Below are positions 7,112-15,070 of a DNA stretch of 64,000 bases, piece by piece. The stretch covers positions 1 to 64,000 of the forward strand of contig JAJTEL010000007.1 in assembly GCA_021299715.1 (NCBI GenBank), read 5' to 3'. This DNA comes from Ilumatobacteraceae bacterium. GTDB lineage: Bacteria > Actinomycetota > Acidimicrobiia > Acidimicrobiales > Ilumatobacteraceae. Within the stretch, counting starts at the first letter, position 1; the number at the start of each line of letters is the position of its first letter. The notes beneath the pieces are model-generated. The model was not told where the DNA came from and ran no database searches. It saw only the letters and a program-made list of their open reading frames with translations. A program made the position numbers and the translations under genes.

Positions 7112-8812
7112 TCACCATTTATGGCCAGGAAGCCGATAGTCACCTGTTCGGCGGGTGAGCCCCATCTTGTCAAGGCATTCAGCGAGAGGAACGGCGTGCT
7201 TTCGCGTAATCCCCAGATGTTCGCGCAATTGCGAGACCGTGAACCCGTGCGACGAGAGTGCCCACAATGATTCAAGTTGAGGCCGAAGTGCAAGCAAGGT
7301 CTCTGAATGAAACGCGATTGCATCGTGTTCAAACACGATTCCTTGCTGAATGAGTTGACGGATGATGTTGCGATCAACCGTGGATGACGATGGCCCAGTG
7401 AGTCCCCACGAACGTATTTCGACGGCCAAGGGATGTGATGACAGTGGAGTTGCGGTTGGTCGTCGAACGACATCACCATCACGTACCGCATGTGGAAGTA
7501 ATGCAACAAGATCACGTTCGTGGGGAAGTAACTCACCAATTCGTAACTCGGAGTGAGTGTCGAGTTGTTGACTGAGATTGTCGAGTGCTGTCGCCACAAC
7601 GTTTGGAGTGGCAAACCAGTGACCGACGACAGCCTCTAACGGTTGACCCGTCAATCGTCGTGCTTCCTCAACGGGTACAAATCCACGACCATCCATTATC
7701 GATTCAATTGTCCCCTGCGGCTGTGCACGAGAGACCCGTAGAAGAGGGTGGACATCAAGAATGGTTCCTCCACCGATAGTGGAGTTGGTACTTGTGTCTC
7801 TCAACAGATAACGGTCACCGGGAACAAGTGGAAGAGGTTGGGTGAAACGAATTCGAATGAGTCCAGTTGATGCAGCGGCAACTTGTTCTGCACCAATAAT
7901 TCGTAGCGATGCAGTCTGGAAGTGGGAGCCAATGTGAATAGTGAAACTTCCGCGCTGCGTCAGTGGTCTCTGCAGGCCGGTCAACGTGGTGATGGTTGCA
8001 TCGAACACGTTGGTCATTTTCCATAAAGCGGGCGCAACAAGTGCATCACCGCGAACGAGATGATCGGCATCGACGCCTGAAATATTTACTGCGCATCGAG
8101 AACCTGGTTCACAGTGATCCACTGTTTCACCGTGAACTTGAATAGTGCGAAGACGAATAGGTTCGGAAGTTCTCGCAACAACAAGCGAATCCGATACACG
8201 AAGCGCAGCAGAATCCAAAGTTCCTGTTACAACGGTGCCAGCGCCTTTAATGGTGAATACACGATCAACAAATAGTCTGTGGGCTCCGTGTCGAACAGGA
8301 CGGTATTGGCGTTGAGACAATGTCTCTAGTACTGACACAAGTTGCTTTAGTCCGTCACCGGTATGTGCAGAAGTATGTAGTACATCGTGCCAGTGAATTG
8401 TGCTTTGTCTCAAGCGAGCGGTGACCTCAGATGTCCGCTGCGAGACAACTTCGGTGGACACTCGATCACATTTTGAAAGTGCAACAACTCCTGATGTCAC
8501 GCCAAGTACTTCCAGAATTCCCAGGTGCTCTTCTGTTTGCGGCTTCCATCCTTCGCCTGCATCAATCACTAACAGTGCAATGTCAACGCCACTTACGCCC
8601 GAAATCATTGTGCGGATGAAGTCAGTGTGTCCAGGGACATCAATGAAACTCAGTGTGTTGCCTGCGTGAGTTGTGACGTGGGCAAAACCCAGGTCAATCG
8701 TCATTCCTTTTCGTTGTTCTTCGGCAAGGCGATCCGGCTCAACTCCCGTAATGGCGCGAATCAGTGATGACTTTCCGTGGTCTACGTGTCCTGCTGTTGC
8801 AATGACTGTCAT
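7112..8812 (-). CDS. selB: Selenocysteine-specific elongation factor SelB
   Basis: 566 residues. The GTPase domain shows the P-loop GHVDHGKSS (residues 8 to 16), switch region GMTIDLGF, DVPGHTDF and SKCD. Three translation-factor beta-barrel domains follow, and the C-terminal third is the winged-helix array that binds the SECIS hairpin (KHAVPLAECLDKMGLTRR near the end). It delivers Sec-tRNA-Sec to UGA codons followed by the hairpin. Its ATG overlaps the selA stop as ATGA. It ends 1 bp from tRNA-Sec with no terminator visible, so its transcript may run antisense through the tRNA. Confidence 0.96.
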   Translation of the reverse strand: MTVIATAGHVDHGKSSLIRAITGVEPDRLAEEQRKGMTIDLGFAHVTTHAGNTLSFIDVPGHTDFIRTMISGVSGVDIALLVIDAGEGWKPQTEEHLGILEVLGVTSGVVALSKCDRVSTEVVSQRTSEVTARLRQSTIHWHDVLHTSAHTGDGLKQLVSVLETLSQRQYRPVRHGAHRLFVDRVFTIKGAGTVVTGTLDSAALRVSDSLVVARTSEPIRLRTIQVHGETVDHCEPGSRCAVNISGVDADHLVRGDALVAPALWKMTNVFDATITTLTGLQRPLTQRGSFTIHIGSHFQTASLRIIGAEQVAAASTGLIRIRFTQPLPLVPGDRYLLRDTSTNSTIGGGTILDVHPLLRVSRAQPQGTIESIMDGRGFVPVEEARRLTGQPLEAVVGHWFATPNVVATALDNLSQQLDTHSELRIGELLPHERDLVALLPHAVRDGDVVRRPTATPLSSHPLAVEIRSWGLTGPSSSTVDRNIIRQLIQQGIVFEHDAIAFHSETLLALRPQLESLWALSSHGFTVSQLREHLGITRKHAVPLAECLDKMGLTRRTGDYRLPGHKW

Positions 8813-10113
8813 TGTTGGGAAATGTGTTCAAGTGCACTAATGATGAGCGAATCGTCATTGGGGTGAACACTTCGCAAATCTAGAAAAGTGTTTCCGTCAT
8901 TTGTTCGTGCAATAACTGGCACCGAAAGTGAACGCAATTGCTGACGGACATCGCCAATCACCTGAATTCCAAACGAATCGACAGACGTACCGGGAGCAGA
9001 GCCTGCTCCAATGAGAGAGGTGACAGGAACAACATGTCCGTAACCAGCAGCATTCACAATGTCTTGTGTGCGTGTGCGAAGTGAGTCGGTTGTTCGGGAC
9101 ACCATGTTCCAGAACGGAATGTCGTCACAAACACTTCGTTCGCAATATGACAGCAACACCGTTTGTAACCACATCATGGTGTGGCCGCTAGGGCGTAAGG
9201 CACGCATGAGGGGGTGAGCGGCGCACGCATCGACCAACTCTTTGTTTCCGGCAATGACTCCACACTGTGGTCCACCAAGGAGCTTGTCTCCACTAAATGT
9301 GACCAATGCGGCTCCGTCGTGCAGCGCTTGTTTCGCCGCGGGTTCGTTGGCGAGCCACTGAGGAACAGAAGGAAGATGTCCGTTCAACCAAGGGCACGTG
9401 TTGTCTAAGAGACCAGAACCGATATCGGCAACAACAGGAACGGAACATTGTGACAGTTCACGAATGGACACATTTTCGGTGAACCCTTCAATGGAGAAGT
9501 TTGACGGGTGAATCTTCATGACAAGAGCAATGTCGTTGCGTCGAGAGTGAAGAGCTTTTTCGTAGTCGCGGTATCGCGTTTTGTTGGTGGTACCCACATC
9601 AATAAGGCGAGCGCCAGATTGTTCCATGACGTCGGGAATACGAAATCCACCACCAATCTCAACACTTTCGCCGCGCGAGACAGCAACATCTCGACCATTG
9701 GCGAGTGCGGTAAGAACCAGCACAAGTGCAGCCGCATTGTTGTTAACAACAATTGCCGCCTCTGCTCCGGTTAACAACGAAATGAGTTGTGAGATGGCCT
9801 GATGACGGGACCCTCTTTCGCCTTTGCTCATGTTGAACTCAACACTGGTGGCACGACCAGTGGGGAACTGTGGAAGTGGAGCGCGACCAAGGTTGGAATG
9901 AAGCAATACTCCGGTTGCGTTCACCACATCAACCTGAAGCGCCTGTGAAAAATCGTGAGCAAACTGGTGCGCAAGCTGAATGGCGTTTGATGGTTCAGAC
10001 TGAATGGCGCGTCTCGCACAATCCACAAGAACAATGTGGGGCAATGTGAAAGACGTTGCTAGTTCGCGGGCAAGAGCATCCACTGACGGTGGGCGAACTG
10101 GGTCGGTCGACAT
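8809..10113 (-). CDS. selA: L-seryl-tRNA(Sec) selenium transferase SelA
   Basis: 434 residues of the PLP-dependent SelA family. It converts Ser-tRNA-Sec to Sec-tRNA-Sec with selenophosphate. Family marks are NATGVLLHSNLGRAPL, GERGSRH, VNNNAAALVL and the PLP lysine Lys277 in TFSGDKLLGGPQ. I chose the ATG at 10113 because a TTG three codons earlier has no support and because TAGTTT lies 7 nt before this ATG. It is translationally coupled to selB (ATGA) and divergent from selD across only 26 bp. Confidence 0.96.
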   Translation of the reverse strand: MSTDPVRPPSVDALARELATSFTLPHIVLVDCARRAIQSEPSNAIQLAHQFAHDFSQALQVDVVNATGVLLHSNLGRAPLPQFPTGRATSVEFNMSKGERGSRHQAISQLISLLTGAEAAIVVNNNAAALVLVLTALANGRDVAVSRGESVEIGGGFRIPDVMEQSGARLIDVGTTNKTRYRDYEKALHSRRNDIALVMKIHPSNFSIEGFTENVSIRELSQCSVPVVADIGSGLLDNTCPWLNGHLPSVPQWLANEPAAKQALHDGAALVTFSGDKLLGGPQCGVIAGNKELVDACAAHPLMRALRPSGHTMMWLQTVLLSYCERSVCDDIPFWNMVSRTTDSLRTRTQDIVNAAGYGHVVPVTSLIGAGSAPGTSVDSFGIQVIGDVRQQLRSLSVPVIARTNDGNTFLDLRSVHPNDDSLIISALEHISQQ

Positions 10114-10120
10114 CGAGTTC

Positions 10121-10133
10121 AAACTAGTAGTTT
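10121..10133. promoter_or_regulatory. Palindromic back-to-back -10 pair for selA and selD
   Basis: AAACTAGTAGTTT is a 13-bp palindrome around one G. Each arm reads TAGTTT outward: on the plus strand 6 nt before the selD ATG, on the minus strand 7 nt before the selA ATG. Both transcripts would be leaderless. Confidence 0.55.
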
Positions 10134-10139
10134 TTCGCT

Positions 10140-11150
10140 ATGTCCCTTAATGCCGACAACATCAAATTGACGGAATGGACATCGTGTGGCGGATGTGCGG
10201 CCAAATGGGGTGCATCTCTTTTGTCGGAGCTGGTCGCCGACTTGCCACCAAGTTTTGATTCCTCGGTGTTAGTGGGACTTGCGCCATTTGATGATGCAGC
10301 CGTCTATCAACTCACCGATGACGTTGCGTTGGTTAGCACCACTGACTTCTTTCCACCATTAGTTGATAACCCTTTTGATTTCGGCGCGATCGCCGCGGCG
10401 AATGCATGCAGTGATGTTTTTGCCATGGGGGGAAAAGTGATACTCGCAGTCAACATTGCTGCGTTTCCAGAGAACCTTCCCCACGACGTCATTGCTGCAA
10501 TCTTTTCCGCTGCATCAGATGTTGTGACCCAAGCAGGTGGAACCATTGCAGGTGGTCACACCATTCGTAATCCAGAACCCATTTTTGGATTGGCTGTGCA
10601 AGGTGTAGTTCACCCACAGAAAATCTTCCGCAAAGTTGGTGCACAACCTGGCGATGTTGCGATGGTGTCAAAACCAATTGGAACTGGGTTGGTGACAGCA
10701 GCAGGAACCGATGTTCAGAAACAAGTAGCAATTTCTGGAATGAAGACTTTAAATCGCCAGGCTGCTGAAGCACTGCAGTCGTGTAGCGACGCAGTTCATG
10801 CGGTGACCGACGTGACGGGGTACGGCCTTGCCGGCCACGGTTGGGAAATTGCCGAGCGATCTGGCGTCACTCTCACCATTGATACGTCATCTATCCCCAC
10901 CTACAACGGTGCTCGCGAACTTGCGCGTGCAGGTCATCGCACGGGCGGTGACCCTCGCAATCGCGCATATGTGGGAGCACATCTCAGCGCCACCGCGGAC
11001 GAGACGTCTGTTGCACTCTGTATGGATCCGCAGACATCGGGCGGTTTGCTGGCTGCGGTTCACCCGTCGGCAGTTTCAGTACTGCAAGATCACGGCTTTG
11101 TTGTGATTGGTGCGTTTGACGATGGTGGCCCGCACCTTCGTCTTTCATAA
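10140..11150 (+). CDS. selD: Selenide, water dikinase SelD
   Basis: 336 residues. It makes selenophosphate from selenide and ATP, the selenium donor for SelA. The catalytic pair is Cys19 and Lys22 in TSCGGCAAK, so this SelD uses cysteine and is not itself a selenoprotein. PurM-like ATP-binding features include DDAAVYQL, STTDFFPPLVDNPFDFG and AGGHTIRNPEP. The ATG at 10140 follows a -10 box by 6 nt and leaves nine residues before the conserved LTEW. It faces selA and precedes a MoaD-like gene. Confidence 0.96.
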   Translation: MSLNADNIKLTEWTSCGGCAAKWGASLLSELVADLPPSFDSSVLVGLAPFDDAAVYQLTDDVALVSTTDFFPPLVDNPFDFGAIAAANACSDVFAMGGKVILAVNIAAFPENLPHDVIAAIFSAASDVVTQAGGTIAGGHTIRNPEPIFGLAVQGVVHPQKIFRKVGAQPGDVAMVSKPIGTGLVTAAGTDVQKQVAISGMKTLNRQAAEALQSCSDAVHAVTDVTGYGLAGHGWEIAERSGVTLTIDTSSIPTYNGARELARAGHRTGGDPRNRAYVGAHLSATADETSVALCMDPQTSGGLLAAVHPSAVSVLQDHGFVVIGAFDDGGPHLRLS

Positions 11151-11195
11151 TTCGGTCAAATGCACACACTGAACCCACCGATACCATCACGGGGT

Positions 11196-11435
11196 ATGGC
11201 AGTTCTTCGTCTCTTCGCTCAAGCGCGTGAAGCTGCCGGCACCAGCTCCACCGAGTGTGCGGGTTCCACGGTGCAAGAGGTTCTTGAAAACGCCACATCA
11301 CAGTTTGGAGCTGAGTTCGCCGCCGTGTTGTCCCTCAGCAAAGTGTGGGTGAATGGGGAAGAGGTACCACTCTCTTGTGCCGTGGGCGATAAAGATGAGG
11401 TAGCGGTACTTCCGCCCGTATCTGGAGGCATGTGA
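11196..11435 (+). CDS. MoaD/ThiS-family sulfur carrier protein
   Basis: 79 residues of beta-grasp fold: MAVLRLFAQAREAAG at the start and VGDKDEVAVLPPVSGG at the end, the region that in MoaD is adenylated and thiocarboxylated. Here a methionine follows the GG, so the diglycine is not terminal as encoded and would need trimming to act as a sulfur carrier. The start is the ATG at 11196, preceded by TACCAT 8 nt upstream; the ATG at 11160 would add twelve unlikely residues. No other molybdopterin gene is close, so the pathway it feeds (molybdopterin, thiamine or cysteine type) is open. Confidence 0.8.
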   Translation: MAVLRLFAQAREAAGTSSTECAGSTVQEVLENATSQFGAEFAAVLSLSKVWVNGEEVPLSCAVGDKDEVAVLPPVSGGM

Positions 11436-11920
11436 TGGCAGAAGATCAACCACGTTCTGTTGCAGATATTCGCGCGGAACGAAATGCACTTCAGAGTGAA
11501 GAAGATGCCATTTCATTTGTGCGCCGCTTAGCGCAAGGCCGTCTCGATCTGGTGCGCGACGAACAACGTCGACGAGCAAGCGGAGCCGAACAACCCAGTG
11601 CATCGCTTACAGAACGCCTTGCCGACGTTTTTGGTCAACAGCACGGTGGTGGTAGTGCCCGGCCTCCTCGTGAAACAAATGTTCCGTCCGACCATCCACT
11701 GGTTCTTGAACTTGATGAAATGTGTGCACACTTTCAATTTGAATCAATGGAGAATCTTGACGACGCATCACTTGACGAACTGGGAGATGCGCTCGCACTG
11801 TTTGAAAAGACCTGTTCAAAGCAACGCCACGACTTGTTTGAACGTATTGATGCACTAACAGCAGAACTTGTGCAGCGTGTCCGTGAAGGCGGCACGGGTG
11901 CCGTAGTGAAAGATAAATAG
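11435..11920 (+). CDS. rsiG: RsiG-like c-di-GMP-binding anti-sigma protein
   Basis: 161 residues, helical. The first helix carries an exact E-x3-S-x2-R-x3-Q-x3-D signature (Glu23, Ser27, Arg30, Gln34, Asp38), the c-di-GMP-binding motif of RsiG, the anti-sigma factor of WhiG in Streptomyces. A second helix carries the same pattern with Phe in place of Gln (Glu124, Ser128, Arg131, Phe135, Asp139). A low-complexity linker joins them. Known RsiG proteins hold a flagellar-type sigma factor when bound to c-di-GMP; the partner sigma gene is not in this window. The start is ATG 11435, overlapping the previous stop as TGATG, with GGAGG 6 nt upstream. Function is inferred from motif and size. Confidence 0.75.
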   Translation: MAEDQPRSVADIRAERNALQSEEDAISFVRRLAQGRLDLVRDEQRRRASGAEQPSASLTERLADVFGQQHGGGSARPPRETNVPSDHPLVLELDEMCAHFQFESMENLDDASLDELGDALALFEKTCSKQRHDLFERIDALTAELVQRVREGGTGAVVKDK

Positions 11921-11925
11921 CTCGT

Positions 11926-12318
11926 ATGGCACTTCGTCCTGGTGACGCTCTGCAAGACGTTGGCGAATTCATTCGCGTGCAACGCGAGACGGCACAGAAG
12001 AGCATTCGCGATCTTGCGCGTGCTGCTGGCGTATCAAATCCGTACTTGTCTCAAATTGAACGAGGTATTCGTCGTCCATCGGCCGACATTTTGCAGCAAA
12101 TTGCCCGCGCTCTCGAGATTTCGGCCGAGACCCTGTATGTCAGAGCAGGCATTCTCGACGGAACTCCACCCGTTGCTAGTTCAGTTCCCGAAGCCATTAA
12201 CTCAGACGACAAACTCACGGCCGAACAGAAGCAGAGCCTTTTGTCGGTGTACAGGTCCTTCGTGGGAAGTAATGAGGTAGCCAGTCCCACTGAAGGGAAT
12301 GACAGCCCATCTAGATAG
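11926..12318 (+). CDS. XRE-family helix-turn-helix regulator
   Basis: 130 residues. An N-terminal Cro/C1-type HTH spans about residues 14 to 70 (SIRDLARAAGVSNPYLSQIERG, ending in RPSADILQQIARALEISAETLY), followed by a short C-terminal tail. It resembles the small actinobacterial regulators of the Rv0474 type by eye. It starts 5 nt after the rsiG stop and is probably cotranscribed with it. The DNA target is unknown. Confidence 0.88.
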   Translation: MALRPGDALQDVGEFIRVQRETAQKSIRDLARAAGVSNPYLSQIERGIRRPSADILQQIARALEISAETLYVRAGILDGTPPVASSVPEAINSDDKLTAEQKQSLLSVYRSFVGSNEVASPTEGNDSPSR

Positions 12319-12330
12319 GTTGAACTACGC

Positions 12331-13542
12331 ATGCGTCGCGTAGCCATTCTCTCGCTTCACACGTCGCCACTCGCACAACCCGGAGTCGGCGACGGTGGTG
12401 GTATGAACGTGTACGTTCGCGAGCTTGTGTCTGGTCTTGCTCACGCGGGTATCGATTGCACCACGTATACGCGTGCGTGGCGTGACGACCTTCCTGCAGA
12501 AATCTTGGTAGAGCCAAATCACCGAGTGGTGCACATTCCTGCGGGCGATCCGCACATGCCCAAAGACAACCTTGTTGATGTCGTTCCACAATTCACCGAC
12601 AATGTGTTGCAACACATCCAGGCAAACGGTGGCACCGATGTTGTTCACGCCAACTACTGGCTCAGTGGACTTTCAGGGCATTCGTTGAAGCATGAACTGA
12701 ATGTTCCGCTCGTCAGCACATTCCATACTTTTGCTCGCGTAAAGGCTTTAGGTGGAGACCCCGAATCAGAATTGCGCGAACGAGCAGAAACCGAAGTCAT
12801 TGGTTGTTCAGACGCAATTTGTGTCAGTTGCACCGAAGAAGAACGTCAATTCATCGAGTTGTACGGAACACCGCCAGGGCAAATTGAAATTGTGGCCCCT
12901 GGTGTTGAGCATGCGTTCTTTGCGCCCGGCGACAAACGGGGTGCTCGCAAAGCACTCGACCTTGGCGATGGTCCCGTGTTGCTCTTCGTTGGTCGCATTC
13001 AGCCTTTAAAGGGTGCCGATGTTGCAGTGCGTGCACTGGCAGCACTTGGCCGCAAAAACGCCACATTGCTGATTGTGGGTGGGGCAAGTGGCACCGAAGG
13101 TGAACGTGAAATAGCCCACGTTCATTCGCTTATTCAAGAGTTCAAACTTGAATCACAAGTTCGCTTCGTAGAACCACAAGCGCATCACATTTTGTCTACG
13201 TACTACCGCGCCGCAGATGTTGTTCTTGTTCCCAGCCGAAGTGAAAGTTTCGGACTTGTTGCACTTGAAGCCGCAGCATGTGGAACGCCTGTCGTGGCAA
13301 ATGCAGTTGGCGGACTTCTCACAATTGTTGAACATGGTCGCACTGGCTTCTTGGTTGCGGACCGTCAACCAGAAGTTTTTGCCCGTCATATTGCAAACAT
13401 TTTGGATGATCCCGCATTGTCAGAGCGCATGTCTGTTCTTGCAGCCGAAAGAGCACGCGGATACACATGGAGTTTTGCCGCAGCACGCCTTCGTCGTGCC
13501 TACGCCGACCTCACATCTCGCGACCGCGTGGTGTGTAAGTAA
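12331..13542 (+). CDS. mshA: Glycosyltransferase, MshA-like (D-inositol-3-phosphate N-acetylglucosaminyltransferase)
   Basis: 403 residues, GT4 family, two Rossmann domains. The N-terminal SLHTSPLAQPGVGDGGGMNVYVREL is very close to MshA, which starts mycothiol synthesis by joining GlcNAc to inositol 1-phosphate. The C-terminal domain has the donor-binding FVGRIQPLKGAD and the EX7E-type PSRSESFGLVALEAAACGTPVVA. TAGGTT lies 9 nt before the ATG. It is followed 3 nt later by a YbjN protein, an arrangement also known in other actinobacteria. A related GT4 activity cannot be excluded, but the N-terminal motif is strong. Confidence 0.87.
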   Translation: MRRVAILSLHTSPLAQPGVGDGGGMNVYVRELVSGLAHAGIDCTTYTRAWRDDLPAEILVEPNHRVVHIPAGDPHMPKDNLVDVVPQFTDNVLQHIQANGGTDVVHANYWLSGLSGHSLKHELNVPLVSTFHTFARVKALGGDPESELRERAETEVIGCSDAICVSCTEEERQFIELYGTPPGQIEIVAPGVEHAFFAPGDKRGARKALDLGDGPVLLFVGRIQPLKGADVAVRALAALGRKNATLLIVGGASGTEGEREIAHVHSLIQEFKLESQVRFVEPQAHHILSTYYRAADVVLVPSRSESFGLVALEAAACGTPVVANAVGGLLTIVEHGRTGFLVADRQPEVFARHIANILDDPALSERMSVLAAERARGYTWSFAAARLRRAYADLTSRDRVVCK

Positions 13543-13545
13543 GGC

Positions 13546-14007
13546 ATGAGCGAACTTTTCGGCGCACACGAACTCGATTCACTCGAGGGGCACATCACCC
13601 ATTGGTTGCTGTCTATGAAAGAGCGCAACGAAACCATTGTGGCGGTCGACCGTGGTGACATTGGAGAGCGTCGCTGGTATGTGCGCATGCGCGGCGAAGA
13701 GAAAGAGTTCACCACCGTGTGGCTCACTCTTGGTCAACGCACACTCCGCTACGAAACGTATGTCATGCCGGCACCCGAAGAGAACGCTGAGCAGTTGTAC
13801 GAACATGTTCTGCGCCGTAATGAATCACTTGTTGGTGCTCATTTCTCTATCGGAATAGAAGATGCCATTTTCTTGCGTGGTGAACTTCCGCTTCGTTTGG
13901 TGGACGAACAAGAAATCGATCGTGTCATTGGCACCTTGTACGCCACGGTCGAGCGTGTCTTCCCGGTCATCATCCGCATCGGCTTCGCCAGCCGATTCGC
14001 CGACTAG
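13546..14007 (+). CDS. YbjN domain-containing protein
   Basis: 153 residues with the secretion-chaperone-like alpha/beta fold of YbjN proteins: a short N-terminal helix, RRWYVRMRGEEKEFTTVW and TLRYETYVMPAPEENAEQLYEHVLRRN, then a final helix VIGTLYATVERVFP. The biochemical role is unknown; YbjN proteins act as regulators or chaperones. It is directly behind mshA (3-nt gap), the common actinobacterial pairing. Confidence 0.8.
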   Translation: MSELFGAHELDSLEGHITHWLLSMKERNETIVAVDRGDIGERRWYVRMRGEEKEFTTVWLTLGQRTLRYETYVMPAPEENAEQLYEHVLRRNESLVGAHFSIGIEDAIFLRGELPLRLVDEQEIDRVIGTLYATVERVFPVIIRIGFASRFAD

Positions 14008-14097
14008 TTCTTTTCCGTCTCCACCAGACCGTGGTGCACATGACAGCGCCGGACGGACTGGTCGGGGAAGCCAGTTCCGTCTTGGCACCCCCACCAT

Positions 14098-14103
14098 TAG
14101 TCT
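14098..14103 (+). promoter_or_regulatory. -10 element of leaderless proC
   Basis: TAGTCT, then 7 nt, then the ATG at 14111. It supports choosing this ATG over upstream in-frame starts that run through the ybjN-proC gap. Confidence 0.5.
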
Positions 14104-14110
14104 CAATGAC

Positions 14111-14908
14111 ATGACTCACGCACGTCTCGTCATCATTGGCGGTGGAAATATGGGATCCGCTTTAGTAGGCGGGCTCATTCATGGCGGATGGGACGCCAGC
14201 ACCATCACGGTGGTGGAACTCGATGCCGCCAAGCGTGCGTCACTTGAATCTGACTTTGGTGTTCGCACCAGCGACCAAGTGGTTACGGCTGACGGAGCCC
14301 TCATTGCCGTCAAGCCAGCCGATGCTGTAGCTGTATGTGGTCAAGTTGCGGCTCTCGGAGTTCCCCGAGTGCTCTCCATTGCTGCCGGAATTTCAGTAAG
14401 CGCATTGCAGAATGCAGCCGGTGCAGCAACCGCAGTGGTGCGTGCCATGCCGAATACGCCAGCACTTGTGCGCGAAGGTGTTACCGCAATCTGCGGAAGC
14501 GCGTCGTGTACCGAAGACGATTACGTGTGGGCAGAATCGCTTCTGACGGCAGTCGGAGTTGTGGTGCGTGTTCCCGAATCCCAGATGGATGCGGTGACGG
14601 CGGTGGCGGGATCTGGCCCTGGCTATCTGTTTCTTGTAGCCGAGGCTTTGTTAGATGCAGCTCGCACGGAAGGTCTTCCCGACGACGTTGCCAATGTTTT
14701 GGTTCGCCAACTTTTCCGTGGGGCCGGAATTCTTCTGTCGGAATCGGTCGAAAGTCCCGCAACGTTGCGTGAACGGGTCACTTCTCCCAACGGAACAACT
14801 GCTGCGGGGCTTGCTGAATTCGAGAACGCAGGACTTCGTGAAACTGTGAACAAAGTGGTTCGCGCCGCTGCCGCACGTAGTGCAGAAATGGGCTCCACCA
14901 CATCCTGA
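14111..14908 (+). CDS. proC: Pyrroline-5-carboxylate reductase
   Basis: 265 residues, the normal ProC length. It reduces pyrroline-5-carboxylate to proline with NAD(P)H. The Rossmann loop is GGGNMGSALVGG (residues 10 to 21). Later marks are VVRAMPNTPALVREG and the C-terminal AVAGSGPGYLF and VTSPNGTTAAGLAEFE, the dimer/active-site signature. It is monocistronic by position: its own -10 box lies upstream and an RNA gene with terminator lies downstream. Confidence 0.95.
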   Translation: MTHARLVIIGGGNMGSALVGGLIHGGWDASTITVVELDAAKRASLESDFGVRTSDQVVTADGALIAVKPADAVAVCGQVAALGVPRVLSIAAGISVSALQNAAGAATAVVRAMPNTPALVREGVTAICGSASCTEDDYVWAESLLTAVGVVVRVPESQMDAVTAVAGSGPGYLFLVAEALLDAARTEGLPDDVANVLVRQLFRGAGILLSESVESPATLRERVTSPNGTTAAGLAEFENAGLRETVNKVVRAAAARSAEMGSTTS

Positions 14909-14961
14909 AATCTTGACGCAGGATTTGTGATTTTTCTGGTGCCCGCGTGTAGTGTTTGTGA

Positions 14962-15070
14962 CACAGGTCACCGGAGACGGGCAACCAACTCCGGGAGTCG
15001 CGCTCAGAAATGAGCAGCGCCGAAAGGGCTGGTGCCGTCGGGGGGTTGGCACCGGCCCTTTTCGTTTTCT
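14962..15070 (+). ncRNA. Unrecognised structured RNA with intrinsic terminator
   Basis: The 207-bp gap between proC and the SAM hydrolase holds three hairpins in a row. The first is CCGGAG (14971 to 14976) with CTCCGG (14989 to 14994), whose 12-nt loop contains GGGCAACC. The second runs from 14999 to 15019, 8 bp with a GAAA tetraloop and one bulged A. The third is a strong terminator. TAGTGT at 14950 to 14955 with TTGTGA 19 nt upstream would start RNA near 14962. The downstream SAM hydrolase has its own leaderless -10 box behind the terminator, so this looks like a separate roughly 105-nt transcript rather than a leader. I could not match it to SRP RNA, 6S, a T-box or SAM riboswitch classes. 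It may instead be the 3' end of the proC message. Confidence 0.5.
15026..15070 (+). terminator. Intrinsic terminator
   Basis: An 11-bp stem, GGGCTGGTGCC (15026 to 15036) with GGCACCGGCCC (15048 to 15058, one G-U pair), then TTTTCGTTTTCT. It ends the structured RNA and/or the proC transcript. Confidence 0.85.

Noticed and set aside
14962-15070. T-box, SAM or glycine riboswitch controlling the SAM hydrolase
   Set aside because: GGCAACC and GGTGCCG look suggestive, but the cores of these classes are absent, the element is too short, and the gene has its own promoter after the terminator.
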